Source: an uncultured Dehalococcoidia bacterium (lineage in GTDB: Bacteria; Chloroflexota; Dehalococcoidia; Lucifugimonadales; JADFKI01). From it: 64,000 nucleotides of DNA. Position 1 is the stretch's first letter. Every line of letters starts with the position of its first letter. Shown one piece after another: positions 45,413 to 54,008 of the stretch. A model generated the notes under the pieces. The model searched no databases and was not told the DNA's origin. It worked only from the letters and a program-made list of their open reading frames with translations. Made by a program: the position numbers and the translations under genes. The stretch spans positions 558,001-622,000 of the forward strand of contig CATQHF010000001.1 of assembly GCA_958295865.1 (NCBI GenBank), in the 5' to 3' direction.

Positions 45413-46192
45413 TCATATCCCCATGATGTTATATCCGGTGTCCACATGCAATATCTCGCCCGTGACGCCGCCGGACAGGTCGCTGCACAGGAACAGCGCC
45501 GCCTTTGCGACCTCGTCGGCGGTGATGTTGCGGCGCATCGGGGAGCGCTCGGCGTGGATGCGCTTCATGTCGCGGTAGTGGCTGATTACGCGCGAGGATA
45601 GGGTGTCGAGCGGGCCTGCCGATATGGCGTTCACGCGGATGTTTTGCTGCCCTAGGTCTGACGCCAGCTGCTTGACCTCATTCTCCAAGGCTGCCTTTGC
45701 CGTGCCCATGATGTTGTAGCCGGGGAACACGCGGTTGGCTGCCTGGAAGGTGAGCGTGAGGATGCTGCCGCCGTTCTGCCGCATCAGCGCCGAGCCGTAG
45801 CGCGCTATCGGCAGCAGCGAGTAGGCGCTTATGTCCAGCGCGAGCCGGAAGCCTTCGCGCTTCGTATCCACGAATGGGCCGCCCAGGTCGTCGCGGTTGG
45901 CGTATGCGATGCTGTGAACCACGATGTCCAGCGAGCCGAAGGCGTCGCCCACCTGCTCGAATGCCGCGGCGACGTTGGAATCGTCGCTCACATCGCACTC
46001 GATGAGCGGCGTATTGCCCTCCCAGTCCTCCACGAGTTTGGCGACACTGCGGCGGACTCGCTCGTTCTGATAGGCGATGGCGAGATTCGCGCCGGCGTCG
46101 TGCAGAATCTTCGCTATCGCCCAGGCGATGCTGCGATGGTTGGCGATGCCGAAGACGATGCCGCTCTTGTCCGATAGGTCGATTGGATACAT
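45413..46192 (-). CDS. fabI: Enoyl-[acyl-carrier-protein] reductase (NADH), FabI type
   Basis: Last reduction of fatty acid elongation, and the triclosan target in other bacteria. 259 residues from ATG 46192, chosen because GGAGAAAGAA precedes it; the in-frame extension to 46315 runs through non-coding-looking sequence. FabI hallmarks: GIVFGIANHRSIAWAIAKIL at the N-terminus, IVVHSIAYANRDDLGGPFVD near 92, catalytic Y-x6-K as YNIMGTAK near 155, and VNAISAGPLDTLSS near 188. Confidence 0.95.
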   Translation of the reverse strand: MYPIDLSDKSGIVFGIANHRSIAWAIAKILHDAGANLAIAYQNERVRRSVAKLVEDWEGNTPLIECDVSDDSNVAAAFEQVGDAFGSLDIVVHSIAYANRDDLGGPFVDTKREGFRLALDISAYSLLPIARYGSALMRQNGGSILTLTFQAANRVFPGYNIMGTAKAALENEVKQLASDLGQQNIRVNAISAGPLDTLSSRVISHYRDMKRIHAERSPMRRNITADEVAKAALFLCSDLSGGVTGEILHVDTGYNIMGI

Positions 46193-46320
46193 TTCTTTCT
46201 CCGAATAGGGTTGGCTGGTTGTTAGGTTAGCCGATGTTTCGGTAAGTTGATGGCTATCGCATTCATCCTGCGCGTCTATGTTTGCCCCTTTTATTGGGAT
46301 GACGCAAATGCTCACACAAC

Positions 46321-46911
46321 TTAGTCGCCGATGAAGTTGCTGGCTAGCATTGTTACGAGTAGCGCGCCGCCGATAGCAATGATGGCGTAGGTTAGCCGGT
46401 CAATGCGCCTGTTCACCTCGCGCGATACTGCCTGTAAATCGGTCTTGATTTCACGCTGCCCATCTTTGAGCGTGGCGGTGTCGCTTTCCAGTCGCACAAC
46501 ACGCTGATCCAGCATGTGCAAGTCGGCTTTGAGTTCGACCTGCCCATTTTTGAGTTCGGTCTGCCCGTCTTTGAGCGTGGCGGTGTCGCTTTCCAGACGA
46601 CCAACACGCTGATCCAGCATGTGCAAGTCGGCTTTGAGTTCGACCTGCCCATTTTTGAGTTCGGCATACCCGTCTTTGAGGTCGGTTTTAATCTCGCTCT
46701 GCCCATCTTTGAGCGTGGCGGTATCGCTTTCCAGGCGACCAACACGCTGATCCAGCAGGTGCAAGTCGGCTTTGAGTTCAGCCTGCCCGTCTTTGAGGTC
46801 GGTTTTAATCTCGCTCTGCCCGTCTTTGAGCGTGGCGGTATCGCTTTCCAGACGACCGATAGCCCGCCATACCTCAGCAGCCGCAATCGTATTGTCGGTC
46901 TCAGTAGTCAT
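46321..46911 (-). CDS. Coiled-coil/TM protein with four RLESDTATLKDGQ repeats
   Basis: 196 residues. N-terminus MTTETDNTIAAAEVWRAIGR, then RLESDTATLKDGQ at 20, 59, 105 and 140 (unit spacing 39, 46 and 35 residues). Each is followed by ELK/IKTDL helices and LDQRV linkers, then NRRIDRLTYAIIAIGGALLV with one TM segment (about 172-190) and the ending ASNFIGD. Ends match the neighbour at 46948-47361 and the 60-residue protein at 5040-5222; only the rod length differs. AAGAGGC precedes the ATG. Function unknown; a membrane-tethered rod or spacer is expected. Confidence 0.8.
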   Translation of the reverse strand: MTTETDNTIAAAEVWRAIGRLESDTATLKDGQSEIKTDLKDGQAELKADLHLLDQRVGRLESDTATLKDGQSEIKTDLKDGYAELKNGQVELKADLHMLDQRVGRLESDTATLKDGQTELKNGQVELKADLHMLDQRVVRLESDTATLKDGQREIKTDLQAVSREVNRRIDRLTYAIIAIGGALLVTMLASNFIGD

Positions 46912-46947
46912 AATAGCCTCTTATTCCTTCCATTCATGTCAGTTCCG

Positions 46948-47361
46948 TCAGTTGCCGATGAAGTTGCTGGCTAAAATTGCGACAACCAGCGCGCTGCCAA
47001 CAGCAATGACGGCGGCATAGAACATCTTGTCTATGCGCTCGTTCAGGCTCTTGAGGTCTGCCTTAATCTCGCGTTGCCCTTTTTTGAGATTGTCGGTATC
47101 GCCTTCCAGACGCCCAACACGCTGATTCAGCATCCGCAAGTCAGATTCGAGGTCAGCCTTAACCTCGCTCTGCCCTTCTTTGAGCGTGTCGGTGAGCGTG
47201 GCGGTATCGCCTTCCGGTCGCACAACACGCTGATCCAGCAGGTGCAAGTCAGCTTTGAGTTCAGCTTGCCCTTCTTTGAGCGTGGCGGTATCGCTTTCCA
47301 GGCGACCGATAGCCCGCCATACCTCAGCGGTGGCAATCGTATTGTCGGTCTCAGTGGTCAT
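46948..47361 (-). CDS. Coiled-coil/TM protein, mid-length member of the MTTET-AAEVWRA family
   Basis: 137 residues. Same N-terminus (MTTETDNTIATAEVWRAIGR) and C-terminus (ASNFIGN, TM at about 113-131) as the 196-residue neighbour. The rod has about two units (RLESDTATLKEGQAELKADL, then a variant with TLTDTLKEGQ and DLRMLNQRVGRLEGDT). Direct tandem copy of the gene next to it, with 36 bases between. AAGGGA precedes the ATG. Function unknown. Confidence 0.8.
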   Translation of the reverse strand: MTTETDNTIATAEVWRAIGRLESDTATLKEGQAELKADLHLLDQRVVRPEGDTATLTDTLKEGQSEVKADLESDLRMLNQRVGRLEGDTDNLKKGQREIKADLKSLNERIDKMFYAAVIAVGSALVVAILASNFIGN

Positions 47362-47397
47362 GATGGTCCCTTATCCCTTCTGTGCCGTCCATTCGTG

Positions 47398-48114
47398 TCA
47401 GTCTTCGATTTGCAGGCTGCCCATCGTAACGCTGCCGCTGATTATGAGGTCGGGGGAACCGCTGTCGGCTGCTTGTCTGCCGCGTGTGTCTTTGGTTTCG
47501 CCCATCTGGGCGTTGCTGTCGAGACGCACGCTCCATTCGGCTGGCACGCGCACTTTCACCTCGCCCATCACGACTGACGCTTCCAGCGTAGCGGGTTTCT
47601 GCATGATGCGGGCATTTCGCAGATCGAGGCTGCCGCTGCCCATAACCACATTGATATTAGCGCTCTGAAAGTCGCCGGATATTCTTTGGTCTTGTGAGCC
47701 AAGCACGGCGTTTAGGGTAGAGTCGTCGTCGCCGGCGACATCCATATCTATGTCTATGACGGGTGGCGAATCGTGAGTGACTGGGGAGCTGCGCCGCCTG
47801 TGCCTACGCAAGCCGCCCGCAAGTATGGCAATGCCGACGATGACGAGAATCGCAGGCCAGATGACGCTGAAGTCTAAATTAAAATCAGCAAACTTCCAGA
47901 GCTGGAGGATGGCGCCGATGACGATTAGCAGCAGAGGCATGAACAGTTTGCGGAACTTGTTCGCTATGAGCCGCCACACGCCAACGAGGATAATCAGGGT
48001 GGGCCACCAGTCGGATACAAAGCCTAGGTCAACCGCCCCCGTTATGTTGTCCAGCAGAAACAGCGCTCCGATGGCGAGGATTATGACGCCAAAGATAAGC
48101 TGACGGGTGTTCAT
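47398..48114 (-). CDS. LiaF-like membrane protein (DUF5668 plus LiaF C-terminal domain)
   Basis: 238 residues. N-terminal part with four TM segments (about 7-25, 33-50, 56-75 and 80-100; the RQLIFGVIILAIGALFLLDN start is typical of DUF5668). Then a charged linker and a C-terminal beta-rich domain with repeated strands (INVVMGSGSLDLRNA, LEASVVMGEVKVRVP) as in LiaF/VraT-type regulators of cell-envelope stress. No LiaSR two-component genes lie next to it. AAGGAGTT precedes the ATG. May sense the envelope or work as an anti-factor; unproven. Confidence 0.85.
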   Translation of the reverse strand: MNTRQLIFGVIILAIGALFLLDNITGAVDLGFVSDWWPTLIILVGVWRLIANKFRKLFMPLLLIVIGAILQLWKFADFNLDFSVIWPAILVIVGIAILAGGLRRHRRRSSPVTHDSPPVIDIDMDVAGDDDSTLNAVLGSQDQRISGDFQSANINVVMGSGSLDLRNARIMQKPATLEASVVMGEVKVRVPAEWSVRLDSNAQMGETKDTRGRQAADSGSPDLIISGSVTMGSLQIED

Positions 48115-48179
48115 TGCAACTCCTTGACCTTCCGCATGTCTTTTGTTTGGGACAATCCATCAACTCGCTGACAGGCTAT

Positions 48180-49073
48180 CTACAACGCCTGCCAGTAGCG
48201 GCGATCTTCTAGGCGCGCCAGCCTGCCGAACCCCGGCGACGGGAAGTGCCCCGACACCAGCATGGCATTGTCCCGCTCGATGCGCTCCAGCAGATTGCGG
48301 CGCGTCTCGGCGGAGACGTCCGGCTTGGAGTCGGCGCGCGGGCTCCAGTGCGTTTCCTGCGCTTGGGCGCGGGCGTGGATGGCGTCGCCGGTGATGACCG
48401 CGCGCTCACCTTGCGACGCTATCAGGAAGCTTGTGTGTCCGGGCGTATGTCCCGGCGTGGGCAGCGTGGTGACTTCGCCGGTGAGCGCGCGCTCGCCCTC
48501 GAATAGCTCGAGTATGCCCTGCTCTTGCAGGGGAAGCACCTGAGCGCCCATGTATGCGCGCTTTCGCAGCGCCCCGCGAGTGAACACGCGCCAGTCGGCA
48601 TTGTTCACCCAATAGCGCGCGTTGGCGAAGGTCGGATGCGCCTCGCCGTTTGGCACGACTTCGCTTCCTGTGGGAGCGGTTTTGCCCTGCTGAGCGCCCT
48701 CGTCTTCGCCGTCATACAGGAAGTTCCAGCCAACATGGTCTATGTGCAGGTGCGTTATGGCGACTATGTCCACCTCGTCGCGCTTGATGCCCTTTGCGCG
48801 CATGTCGTCGAGCAGCGCTCCCGATACGGGCGCTTCAAGATGCCCCGTGTCGATGCCGAGTCCGGTATCGATGAGCAGCGTCTTGCCCTCCGAGCGCAGC
48901 AGGAAGCAGCCGAGGTTCATAATCATGTCGCCCTCAGGGGTGAGGTCGTCGCGGTAGGGCGTCCATGCCTCTTCCGCAATCGTGGGGAAGAAGTCGGACG
49001 GCGCGAAGCGTATGCGTCCGTCGGACAGGGCGACTATCTCGACATTGCCGACTGTGGTGGTGTAATCAGGCAT
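48180..49073 (-). CDS. Metallo-beta-lactamase fold hydrolase
   Basis: 297 residues from ATG 49073, which overlaps the stop of the LLM gene by eight bases; this coupling supports the start. The zinc motif THLHIDHVG near 106, an H in GHTPGHTSF near 207, D in ITGDAIHA near 224 and the late GHFPSPGFG near 277 give the full set of metal ligands. Relatives include AHL lactonases and other esterases. Fourth gene of the apparent HAD-ThiO-LLM-MBL operon, so it may open a ring or ester formed by the flavin enzyme. Confidence 0.9.
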   Translation of the reverse strand: MPDYTTTVGNVEIVALSDGRIRFAPSDFFPTIAEEAWTPYRDDLTPEGDMIMNLGCFLLRSEGKTLLIDTGLGIDTGHLEAPVSGALLDDMRAKGIKRDEVDIVAITHLHIDHVGWNFLYDGEDEGAQQGKTAPTGSEVVPNGEAHPTFANARYWVNNADWRVFTRGALRKRAYMGAQVLPLQEQGILELFEGERALTGEVTTLPTPGHTPGHTSFLIASQGERAVITGDAIHARAQAQETHWSPRADSKPDVSAETRRNLLERIERDNAMLVSGHFPSPGFGRLARLEDRRYWQAL

Positions 49074-50031
49074 AGACCTTGACCTCTGCGTGTGTGGCTG
49101 TGGTGTGGTATCGCGGCACAATCTCGCGTCCGAGGATTTCGAGTTGCTGCTGCATCATTTCAGGGGGGCAGGCGGGGCGCATCACGAACTTTTGCGCGCC
49201 CGCGGCGATGTACTCGTCGATGAGCGCGCGCACGGCTTCGGGCTTGCCGAATGAGGAGAACTCGCGCCAGTGGGTATCCTCGCGGCGGCGCAGCATGTAT
49301 GGCGCGGCGATGCGCTCGGCTTCCTCCGCGGTGTCGGCGATGCAGAAGCTGGTGAGCGCGCCGTAGTGGTCTTCTTCGATGTCGTTGTCGTATTCGTCCG
49401 CCCATGTGGAAATCTTGTCGACGCCGACTTTGACTTCCTGCGGCGTCGCCTGCGACACCAGCCAGCCGTCGCCGATGCGGGCGGTGCGTCTGAGCGCGGG
49501 TTCGCTTCGGCCGCCAATCCATATTGGCGGCATGCCGTCCGGCGGAAACACGGGCTTGGGGCGCACCGTGACATTGTTCAGCGTGAAGTGCTTGCCGTGA
49601 AAGGTTACATTGTCTTCCTGCCAGAGCAGGCGCATCACTTGGATGGCCTCTTCGGTGCGGCTGACGCGCCGATTGCGCGTTGTGCCGCAAGCCTCGTACT
49701 CGTTCGCGTCTTCCGTGCCAAGTCCGACGGCGGGCAGGCTGCGGCCCCCCGATAGGAAGTCGAGCGTGGCGAGTTCCTTTGCCAGTATGGTGGGGTTACG
49801 CAGAGGCAGCGCCAGTACGCTGGTGCCGAACTTGAGGTTTTTGGTGCGCGCCGCCGCGAATGAGAGCGCGACCACAGGCTCCATGTTCATCAGCGGGGAC
49901 ACGATGCGGTCGCTCAGCCAGATGGAATCGATGTCCAGCTCTTCGCAGGTATCTACATAGCGCCATAGGTGTTCGGGGTCGTCGCTCGGGAATGGCCAGC
50001 CGCCGAACCCGATGCCTATCTTGATGGACAT
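49066..50031 (-). CDS. LLM-class flavin-dependent oxidoreductase (luciferase-like)
   Basis: 321 residues of the bacterial luciferase/F420-dependent fold. IGIGFGGWPFPSDD start, IDSIWLSDRIVSP near 34, KFGTSVLALPLRNPTILAKE near 67-86, LDFLSGGR, and GMPPIWIGGRSEPALRRTAR near 167. Such enzymes use FMNH2 or F420 for monooxygenation or hydride transfer; expansions of this class are a known trait of SAR202 genomes. AGGAAGG lies before the ATG. Third gene of its operon. Confidence 0.9.
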   Translation of the reverse strand: MSIKIGIGFGGWPFPSDDPEHLWRYVDTCEELDIDSIWLSDRIVSPLMNMEPVVALSFAAARTKNLKFGTSVLALPLRNPTILAKELATLDFLSGGRSLPAVGLGTEDANEYEACGTTRNRRVSRTEEAIQVMRLLWQEDNVTFHGKHFTLNNVTVRPKPVFPPDGMPPIWIGGRSEPALRRTARIGDGWLVSQATPQEVKVGVDKISTWADEYDNDIEEDHYGALTSFCIADTAEEAERIAAPYMLRRREDTHWREFSSFGKPEAVRALIDEYIAAGAQKFVMRPACPPEMMQQQLEILGREIVPRYHTTATHAEVKVYA

Positions 50032-50070
50032 GTTTTTTCCTTCCTGCTTCGTCCTGTCTTCGTGATTATA

Positions 50071-51183
50071 CTACGCTCCCTTGAAGCGCCTCGGGCTGAA
50101 ATGCTCGATGAGTTTTGGCTTTTTGCCGATGATGTGCTCTGCCATTAGGCTGCCGGTTATGGCGCTTAGCAGGATGCCGTTGCGGTAGTGTCCGGTCGCC
50201 ACATGCAAGCCGTCCCAGCCGGGCACCGCGCCCAGTATCGGCGCGTCGTCGGGCGAGCCGGGACGCAGCCCGGCTATCGTCCAGTTCAGCCGCGCGTCTC
50301 GCAGCGAGGGCATGATCTGTTCGGACATGTTCATGATGTCCTGCACCGCGCCCGCCGTAACTCGGCAGTCGTAGTCGGCTTCCTCGACGGTCGTGCCGGC
50401 GAGTATAGAGCCGTCGTTGCGCGGCACGAGCAGCCCCCAGCCGCCATGTACGACGCTTCTGATGCTGCCGCCGACGGGCTGCAAGTTCAGGTTGACGCCG
50501 CGAACGGGGCGCACGGGCAGGTAGCCCCCGATGGCGTCCGCGATAGTTCTGCTCCAGGGGCCTGCGGCGATAATCACATGGTCTGCCGAAAACTCTTCGT
50601 TGTGCAGGCGAGCGCCGCTGATTCGCAAGCCGCTGCGAACCAGCCCGATGACCTCCGCGTGCTCGCGCACCGTCGCGCCTAGTCGCGTGGCGGCGCGCGC
50701 GTATGCCGCGCTCAGGCGCTGGTTGTTGAGGCGGCATACTTCCGGCGTGTACACCGCGCCCACGATGCTCTCGCTCAGCGCAGGCTCCATATCGCGCACC
50801 GCTTTGGCGGTGAACCACTGCGCGTCCTCGCCGCTCTCGCCTTCCATCGTTGCCGCGTAAAGCGCGGTGGCTTCGTTCTCGTCGAGCGCAAGCAGAAGCT
50901 CGCCGCACTGCGCGAACTCGATGTCCACGCCCGACGCTTCCGCAAGCTCGGGCGCGAGCGTGTGGAACATCTTGGCGCTGGCATTCACCAGCCGGGTGTA
51001 TGCGCCGCCCGCGCCGCCGGAGATGGACGACAGAATGCCGGACGCGGCGTTTGACGCCTCCATGCCAATCTCGCCGCGCTCTAGCAGCGTCGCGCTGACG
51101 CCCGCCTTGGCGAGATGGTAGGCGATGGAGCAGCCAATCACGCCCCCGCCTATGATGATTGCGTCGGTGTTGGCGGTCATCAT
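50071..51183 (-). CDS. FAD-dependent amino-acid oxidase, glycine oxidase (ThiO)-like
   Basis: 370 residues of the DAO family. GxGxxG motif AIIIGGGVIGCSIAYHLAKAG at the N-terminus, ERGEIGMEASNAASGI near 35 (FAD contact), IAAGPWSRTIA near 208, and the C-terminal GLRPGSPDDAPILGAVPGWD and ATGHYRNGILLSAITG, which match ThiO. ThiO makes iminoglycine for thiazole synthesis, but no thiamine gene is near, so oxidation of another secondary or primary amine is equally likely. The ATG is three bases after the HAD gene's stop, with GGGAGGA inside that gene's end. Confidence 0.88.
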   Translation of the reverse strand: MMTANTDAIIIGGGVIGCSIAYHLAKAGVSATLLERGEIGMEASNAASGILSSISGGAGGAYTRLVNASAKMFHTLAPELAEASGVDIEFAQCGELLLALDENEATALYAATMEGESGEDAQWFTAKAVRDMEPALSESIVGAVYTPEVCRLNNQRLSAAYARAATRLGATVREHAEVIGLVRSGLRISGARLHNEEFSADHVIIAAGPWSRTIADAIGGYLPVRPVRGVNLNLQPVGGSIRSVVHGGWGLLVPRNDGSILAGTTVEEADYDCRVTAGAVQDIMNMSEQIMPSLRDARLNWTIAGLRPGSPDDAPILGAVPGWDGLHVATGHYRNGILLSAITGSLMAEHIIGKKPKLIEHFSPRRFKGA

Positions 51184-51186
51184 CGG

Positions 51187-51936
51187 TCATTCCTCCCTGT
51201 GCGGCAGCGCGTCCGGCAGCGTGGGCGCGATGCCGTCGATAAGATAGTCGGCGAGCTGCTCGAAGTCGGCGGTAATCACATCGGGCTGATACGGCGTCTC
51301 CTCCATCGGCAGCCCGTAGCGGTTGACATAGGCGGCGCGATAGCCGCATGCGCGCGCTCCCATGATGTCGAACGAGTGGGACGCGACCATCATCAGCTCG
51401 CCTACCTCCGCTTCCAGGATGCGCGCCGCCTTGCGATACACGCCCGGATGCGGCTTGAACGCGCCCGCCTCTTCTACGGAGATTACGGCGTCGAACTCGA
51501 ACTTGATGCGGTTTTCGACCAGATGCTTCAGATACCAAGGTTCGCCGTTGGACAGCCCGACCAGCCGGTAGCGCTCTTTGAGGCGATGCAGCCCCTTCAC
51601 GGCGTCGTCGAAGGGCTTGAGCTGCTGCCATACCTGCATGAATTCGTCGGCTTCGTCGTGCGTGAACGGGATGTTGTTGGCGCGCAGCGTGTACAGGAAG
51701 GCGTACTTGCCCACCGTCAGGTAGCCGCTGTGTCCCAGCATCAGGATGGTGTCTTGGTACTGCTCGATGCGCTGCCGCTGCCGCCACTGTGCCCAGAACG
51801 CCGCCCCGTCTATGGGGGACGCGCGCGCCGCCAGAAACTCGTCTATGTGCGGCACAAGGCTGCCAGCTAAGTCAAGCACCGTCCCGAACAGGTCGAATGT
51901 CAGCGTATTCACGCCGTCAACAGCGCCGTTGCTCAT
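51187..51936 (-). CDS. HAD hydrolase, haloacid dehalogenase type II
   Basis: 249 residues. Nucleophile motif LTFDLFGTVLDLAG near 12-25 with the first Asp, the second motif VGLSNG near 114, catalytic Lys in AFKPHPGVYRKAA near 147, and ASHSFDIMGARACGY near 172, as in L-2-haloacid dehalogenases (the S/N-x-x-D of motif IV). Hydrolyses C-X bonds of 2-haloacids in characterised members; relatives act as phosphatases. GGGGGAT precedes the ATG. First gene of the operon. Confidence 0.9.
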   Translation of the reverse strand: MSNGAVDGVNTLTFDLFGTVLDLAGSLVPHIDEFLAARASPIDGAAFWAQWRQRQRIEQYQDTILMLGHSGYLTVGKYAFLYTLRANNIPFTHDEADEFMQVWQQLKPFDDAVKGLHRLKERYRLVGLSNGEPWYLKHLVENRIKFEFDAVISVEEAGAFKPHPGVYRKAARILEAEVGELMMVASHSFDIMGARACGYRAAYVNRYGLPMEETPYQPDVITADFEQLADYLIDGIAPTLPDALPHREE

Positions 51937-51997
51937 GTCAAATCCCCCTGTAATTGTCAGGACAAAATATCCTGTTCATCCTGTCCGTCGATGTGAG

Positions 51998-52435
51998 TTA
52001 AACCTCGTGGTAGCGCCACAGCCTGAAGCCGTAGTATGTGCCGCTGAACGCCGTGGAGAGCAGCGTGGAGCCGCCAATGGCAAACGCCCATATCGCGGAT
52101 GACCTCGCGGAGCCTCTGGCTATGAGCAGGTCATTTCGCACTTCCACATCGTAGATGCCCGCGTATGTGTAGCCCGCGAATGCGCCTAAAATTGCGATTC
52201 CAAACGCCAGAGCGAAGCCAATCACAATGACATTGCGCGAGGACTCGGGCTTGAACCACGAAGCGAATACGGCGATGCCCGTGCCGATGCCCACGCACAG
52301 CGCCGTCAGCAACAGACGCTCCCCCCAATTCGGTGGAATTACCGAAGAAAACAGGGCGAGGCTGACTAGACCGAACATCAGCCCCAGCAGGAATGACAGC
52401 CCGCCCCTTAGCGACATTGCAAAGAATTTCTCCAC
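51998..52435 (-). CDS. Membrane protein with four TM segments, unrecognised
   Basis: 145 residues from GTG 52435, which has GGGGAGG directly upstream; an ATG at 52468 gives 156 residues but no ribosome site. Four hydrophobic segments: about 13-32 (LLGLMFGLVSLALF), 40-57, 67-88 (VIVIGFALAFGIAILGAFAG) and 115-134. Short polar loops. No family recognised. Stand-alone gene between the HAD operon and a DapA-family gene, all on the minus strand. Confidence 0.65.
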   Translation of the reverse strand: MEKFFAMSLRGGLSFLLGLMFGLVSLALFSSVIPPNWGERLLLTALCVGIGTGIAVFASWFKPESSRNVIVIGFALAFGIAILGAFAGYTYAGIYDVEVRNDLLIARGSARSSAIWAFAIGGSTLLSTAFSGTYYGFRLWRYHEV

Positions 52436-52569
52436 CTGAACCTCCCCGTAATCGTGGCGCGATGCCATCCGTCGATGCCTTCAACCTCCCAATTATAGAG
52501 GATATAGGGGCGCAGGTGCGAAAATCGGACGGGGATTTCAAGAATCAGTCTGCAAACATAGGGGCAGGC

Positions 52570-52735
52570 ACAAAGCCTGCCCCCAAAATTACTCCGTCCC
52601 GTCCATCGCTGTCAGCCCTCGACAGGCTGATTTTAGGCTATCTCAAGTCACTGGATTCCCGCTTTCGCAGGAATGACGGGTGGGTGAACAGGAATACGGG
52701 TGGGTGAACGGGAATGATGAGTGAAAAGTCGAATT
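52570..52735. repeat. Family A palindrome and CCGTCCATCGCTGTCAGCCC element
   Basis: ACTGGATTCCCGCTTTCGCAGG plus AATGACGGGTGGGTG near 52651-52684, followed by two GAACGGGAATGA-like partial units. It lies between the DapA-family gene and the 4-TM gene. Confidence 0.6.
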
Positions 52736-52746
52736 GTCAACAGGGC

Positions 52747-53652
52747 CTAATCGTCGCCCTGCGGCACTGCCACCTTGCCGATGCCGATGTGCGCCATGCG
52801 CGCCAGCACATCCGCCTGCTGCTCCGCGCTGAGGGGCAGCCCCGGCGGGCGCGGGTCGCCGCAATCGATGCCCAGCCGCTCGCTCAGGATGAACTTTGCC
52901 GTCGGGTGCAGCCCATGCTCGCGCGCCAGCAGGGTGGCGTCGCTCGCCTTGTCCTGCGCCGCTTCCGCGCGCTCCCAATCGCCATCCCGGTATGCGTTCC
53001 AGATGTCCACCCAAAGCTCGGGCGCGTAGTTGGGCGGCCCGTCCACGCAGCCGGTCGCGCCTATCGTGAGCGCGGGCAGCATCAGCATGCTGTTCCCGAT
53101 GAGGCAGTCAAGCCCCATCTTGGCGAATGCGCGCACATTGGCGAAGGTGATAGCGGAGTGCTTCAGCCCCTTGAGCTGCGGCACGCCGTCCTGAATCTTC
53201 CGCATCAGTTCCGGGGTAATCTCCACGCCTGTGGACTGCGGCAGGTTGTACACGAACAGCGGCAGGTCGGCGGCTTCGCCCACGACCCTGTAATGCTCCA
53301 CGATGGCGTCGTCGCTCTGCCGATAGAAGAAGGGCGGCACGCAGCAGATAGCCTCGTTGCCCATCTTGGCGGCATGTTCGGCAAGCTTGGCGGCGCGCTC
53401 GGTCGTTGCCGCGCCCACATGCATGATGTTGTTCACGCGCCCCCGGTTCTGGTCGGCGGCAATCTCCGATATTCGCATATTCTCTTCGTCGTCCAGCAGC
53501 ACGCTCTCGCCCGTGCCGCCGGCAATCCAGAAGCCATGCACCCCTGCCTGGATGTTGTACTCCATCACCTCGCGGAACGCCGCTTCGTTCAGCCTGCCGT
53601 CCTCCCCCATCGGCGTGATAATCGCGGGCAAAATCCCCTCAAAGTCTGCCAT
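52747..53652 (-). CDS. Dihydrodipicolinate synthase/N-acetylneuraminate lyase family protein
   Basis: 301 residues of the class I aldolase-type TIM barrel. GILPAIITPMGEDGRLN start, GGTGESVLLDDEE near 45 (the phosphate/carboxylate loop), YNLPQSTGVEITPEL near 138 with the catalytic Tyr, GLKHSA near 165 with the Schiff-base Lys. AGGAGGG precedes the ATG. The family covers lysine biosynthesis (DapA), sialate and keto-sugar aldolases; the C-terminal half differs from DapA, and no lysine genes are near, so a catabolic aldolase is likely. Confidence 0.88.
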   Translation of the reverse strand: MADFEGILPAIITPMGEDGRLNEAAFREVMEYNIQAGVHGFWIAGGTGESVLLDDEENMRISEIAADQNRGRVNNIMHVGAATTERAAKLAEHAAKMGNEAICCVPPFFYRQSDDAIVEHYRVVGEAADLPLFVYNLPQSTGVEITPELMRKIQDGVPQLKGLKHSAITFANVRAFAKMGLDCLIGNSMLMLPALTIGATGCVDGPPNYAPELWVDIWNAYRDGDWERAEAAQDKASDATLLAREHGLHPTAKFILSERLGIDCGDPRPPGLPLSAEQQADVLARMAHIGIGKVAVPQGDD

Positions 53653-54008
53653 TGCTACCCTCCTGTGTGTAGTGGTGATTGTATGATGTCCGTGCTTTGG
53701 TGGATTTTATCATGTTGTCGCATCAAATGCCTTTCTTCGTATATTCCGTTCGTCCTGCCCATGGATGTCAGCCCTTTGTCCGTTCATGGCAAGACATGGC
53801 AAGCGGCGCAACCGCCGCGCTTCATCTCATTATCCTGCTGAATACGCCGTCCAAACCGGCTGGGATTTGTGCAATTTGTCGCAAATTGAAATCCAAAGCC
53901 TTGACTTGCTGTTTCAAGGTATGATAAATATCTTTGGAACTGATAGATGAGGTCTGGAGTAATGGACAGGCCTTTAACACGGACCGAAAGCAGAATAGGA
54001 GGGACTCA
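53653..54008 (+). promoter_or_regulatory. Promoter region of the ABC transporter operon
   Basis: A 356-base gap between divergent genes. TTGACT at 53901-53906 with GATAAA at 53923-53928 (16-base spacer) is the best promoter candidate for the binding-lipoprotein gene, whose AGGAGGG site lies at about 53997-54003. A CGTCCTGCCCATGGATGTCAG element occurs near 53751. No gene is supported; in-frame codons between 53934 and 54009 lie ahead of the strong ribosome site. Confidence 0.4.

Noticed and set aside
45600..45998. Second reading frame inside fabI as a separate gene
   Set aside because: Arg-rich shadow frame in GC-rich sequence.
50066..51787. 573-residue minus-strand frame overlapping ThiO and HAD genes
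   Set aside because: Out of frame with two clear genes and made of Arg/Ala-rich low-complexity sequence.
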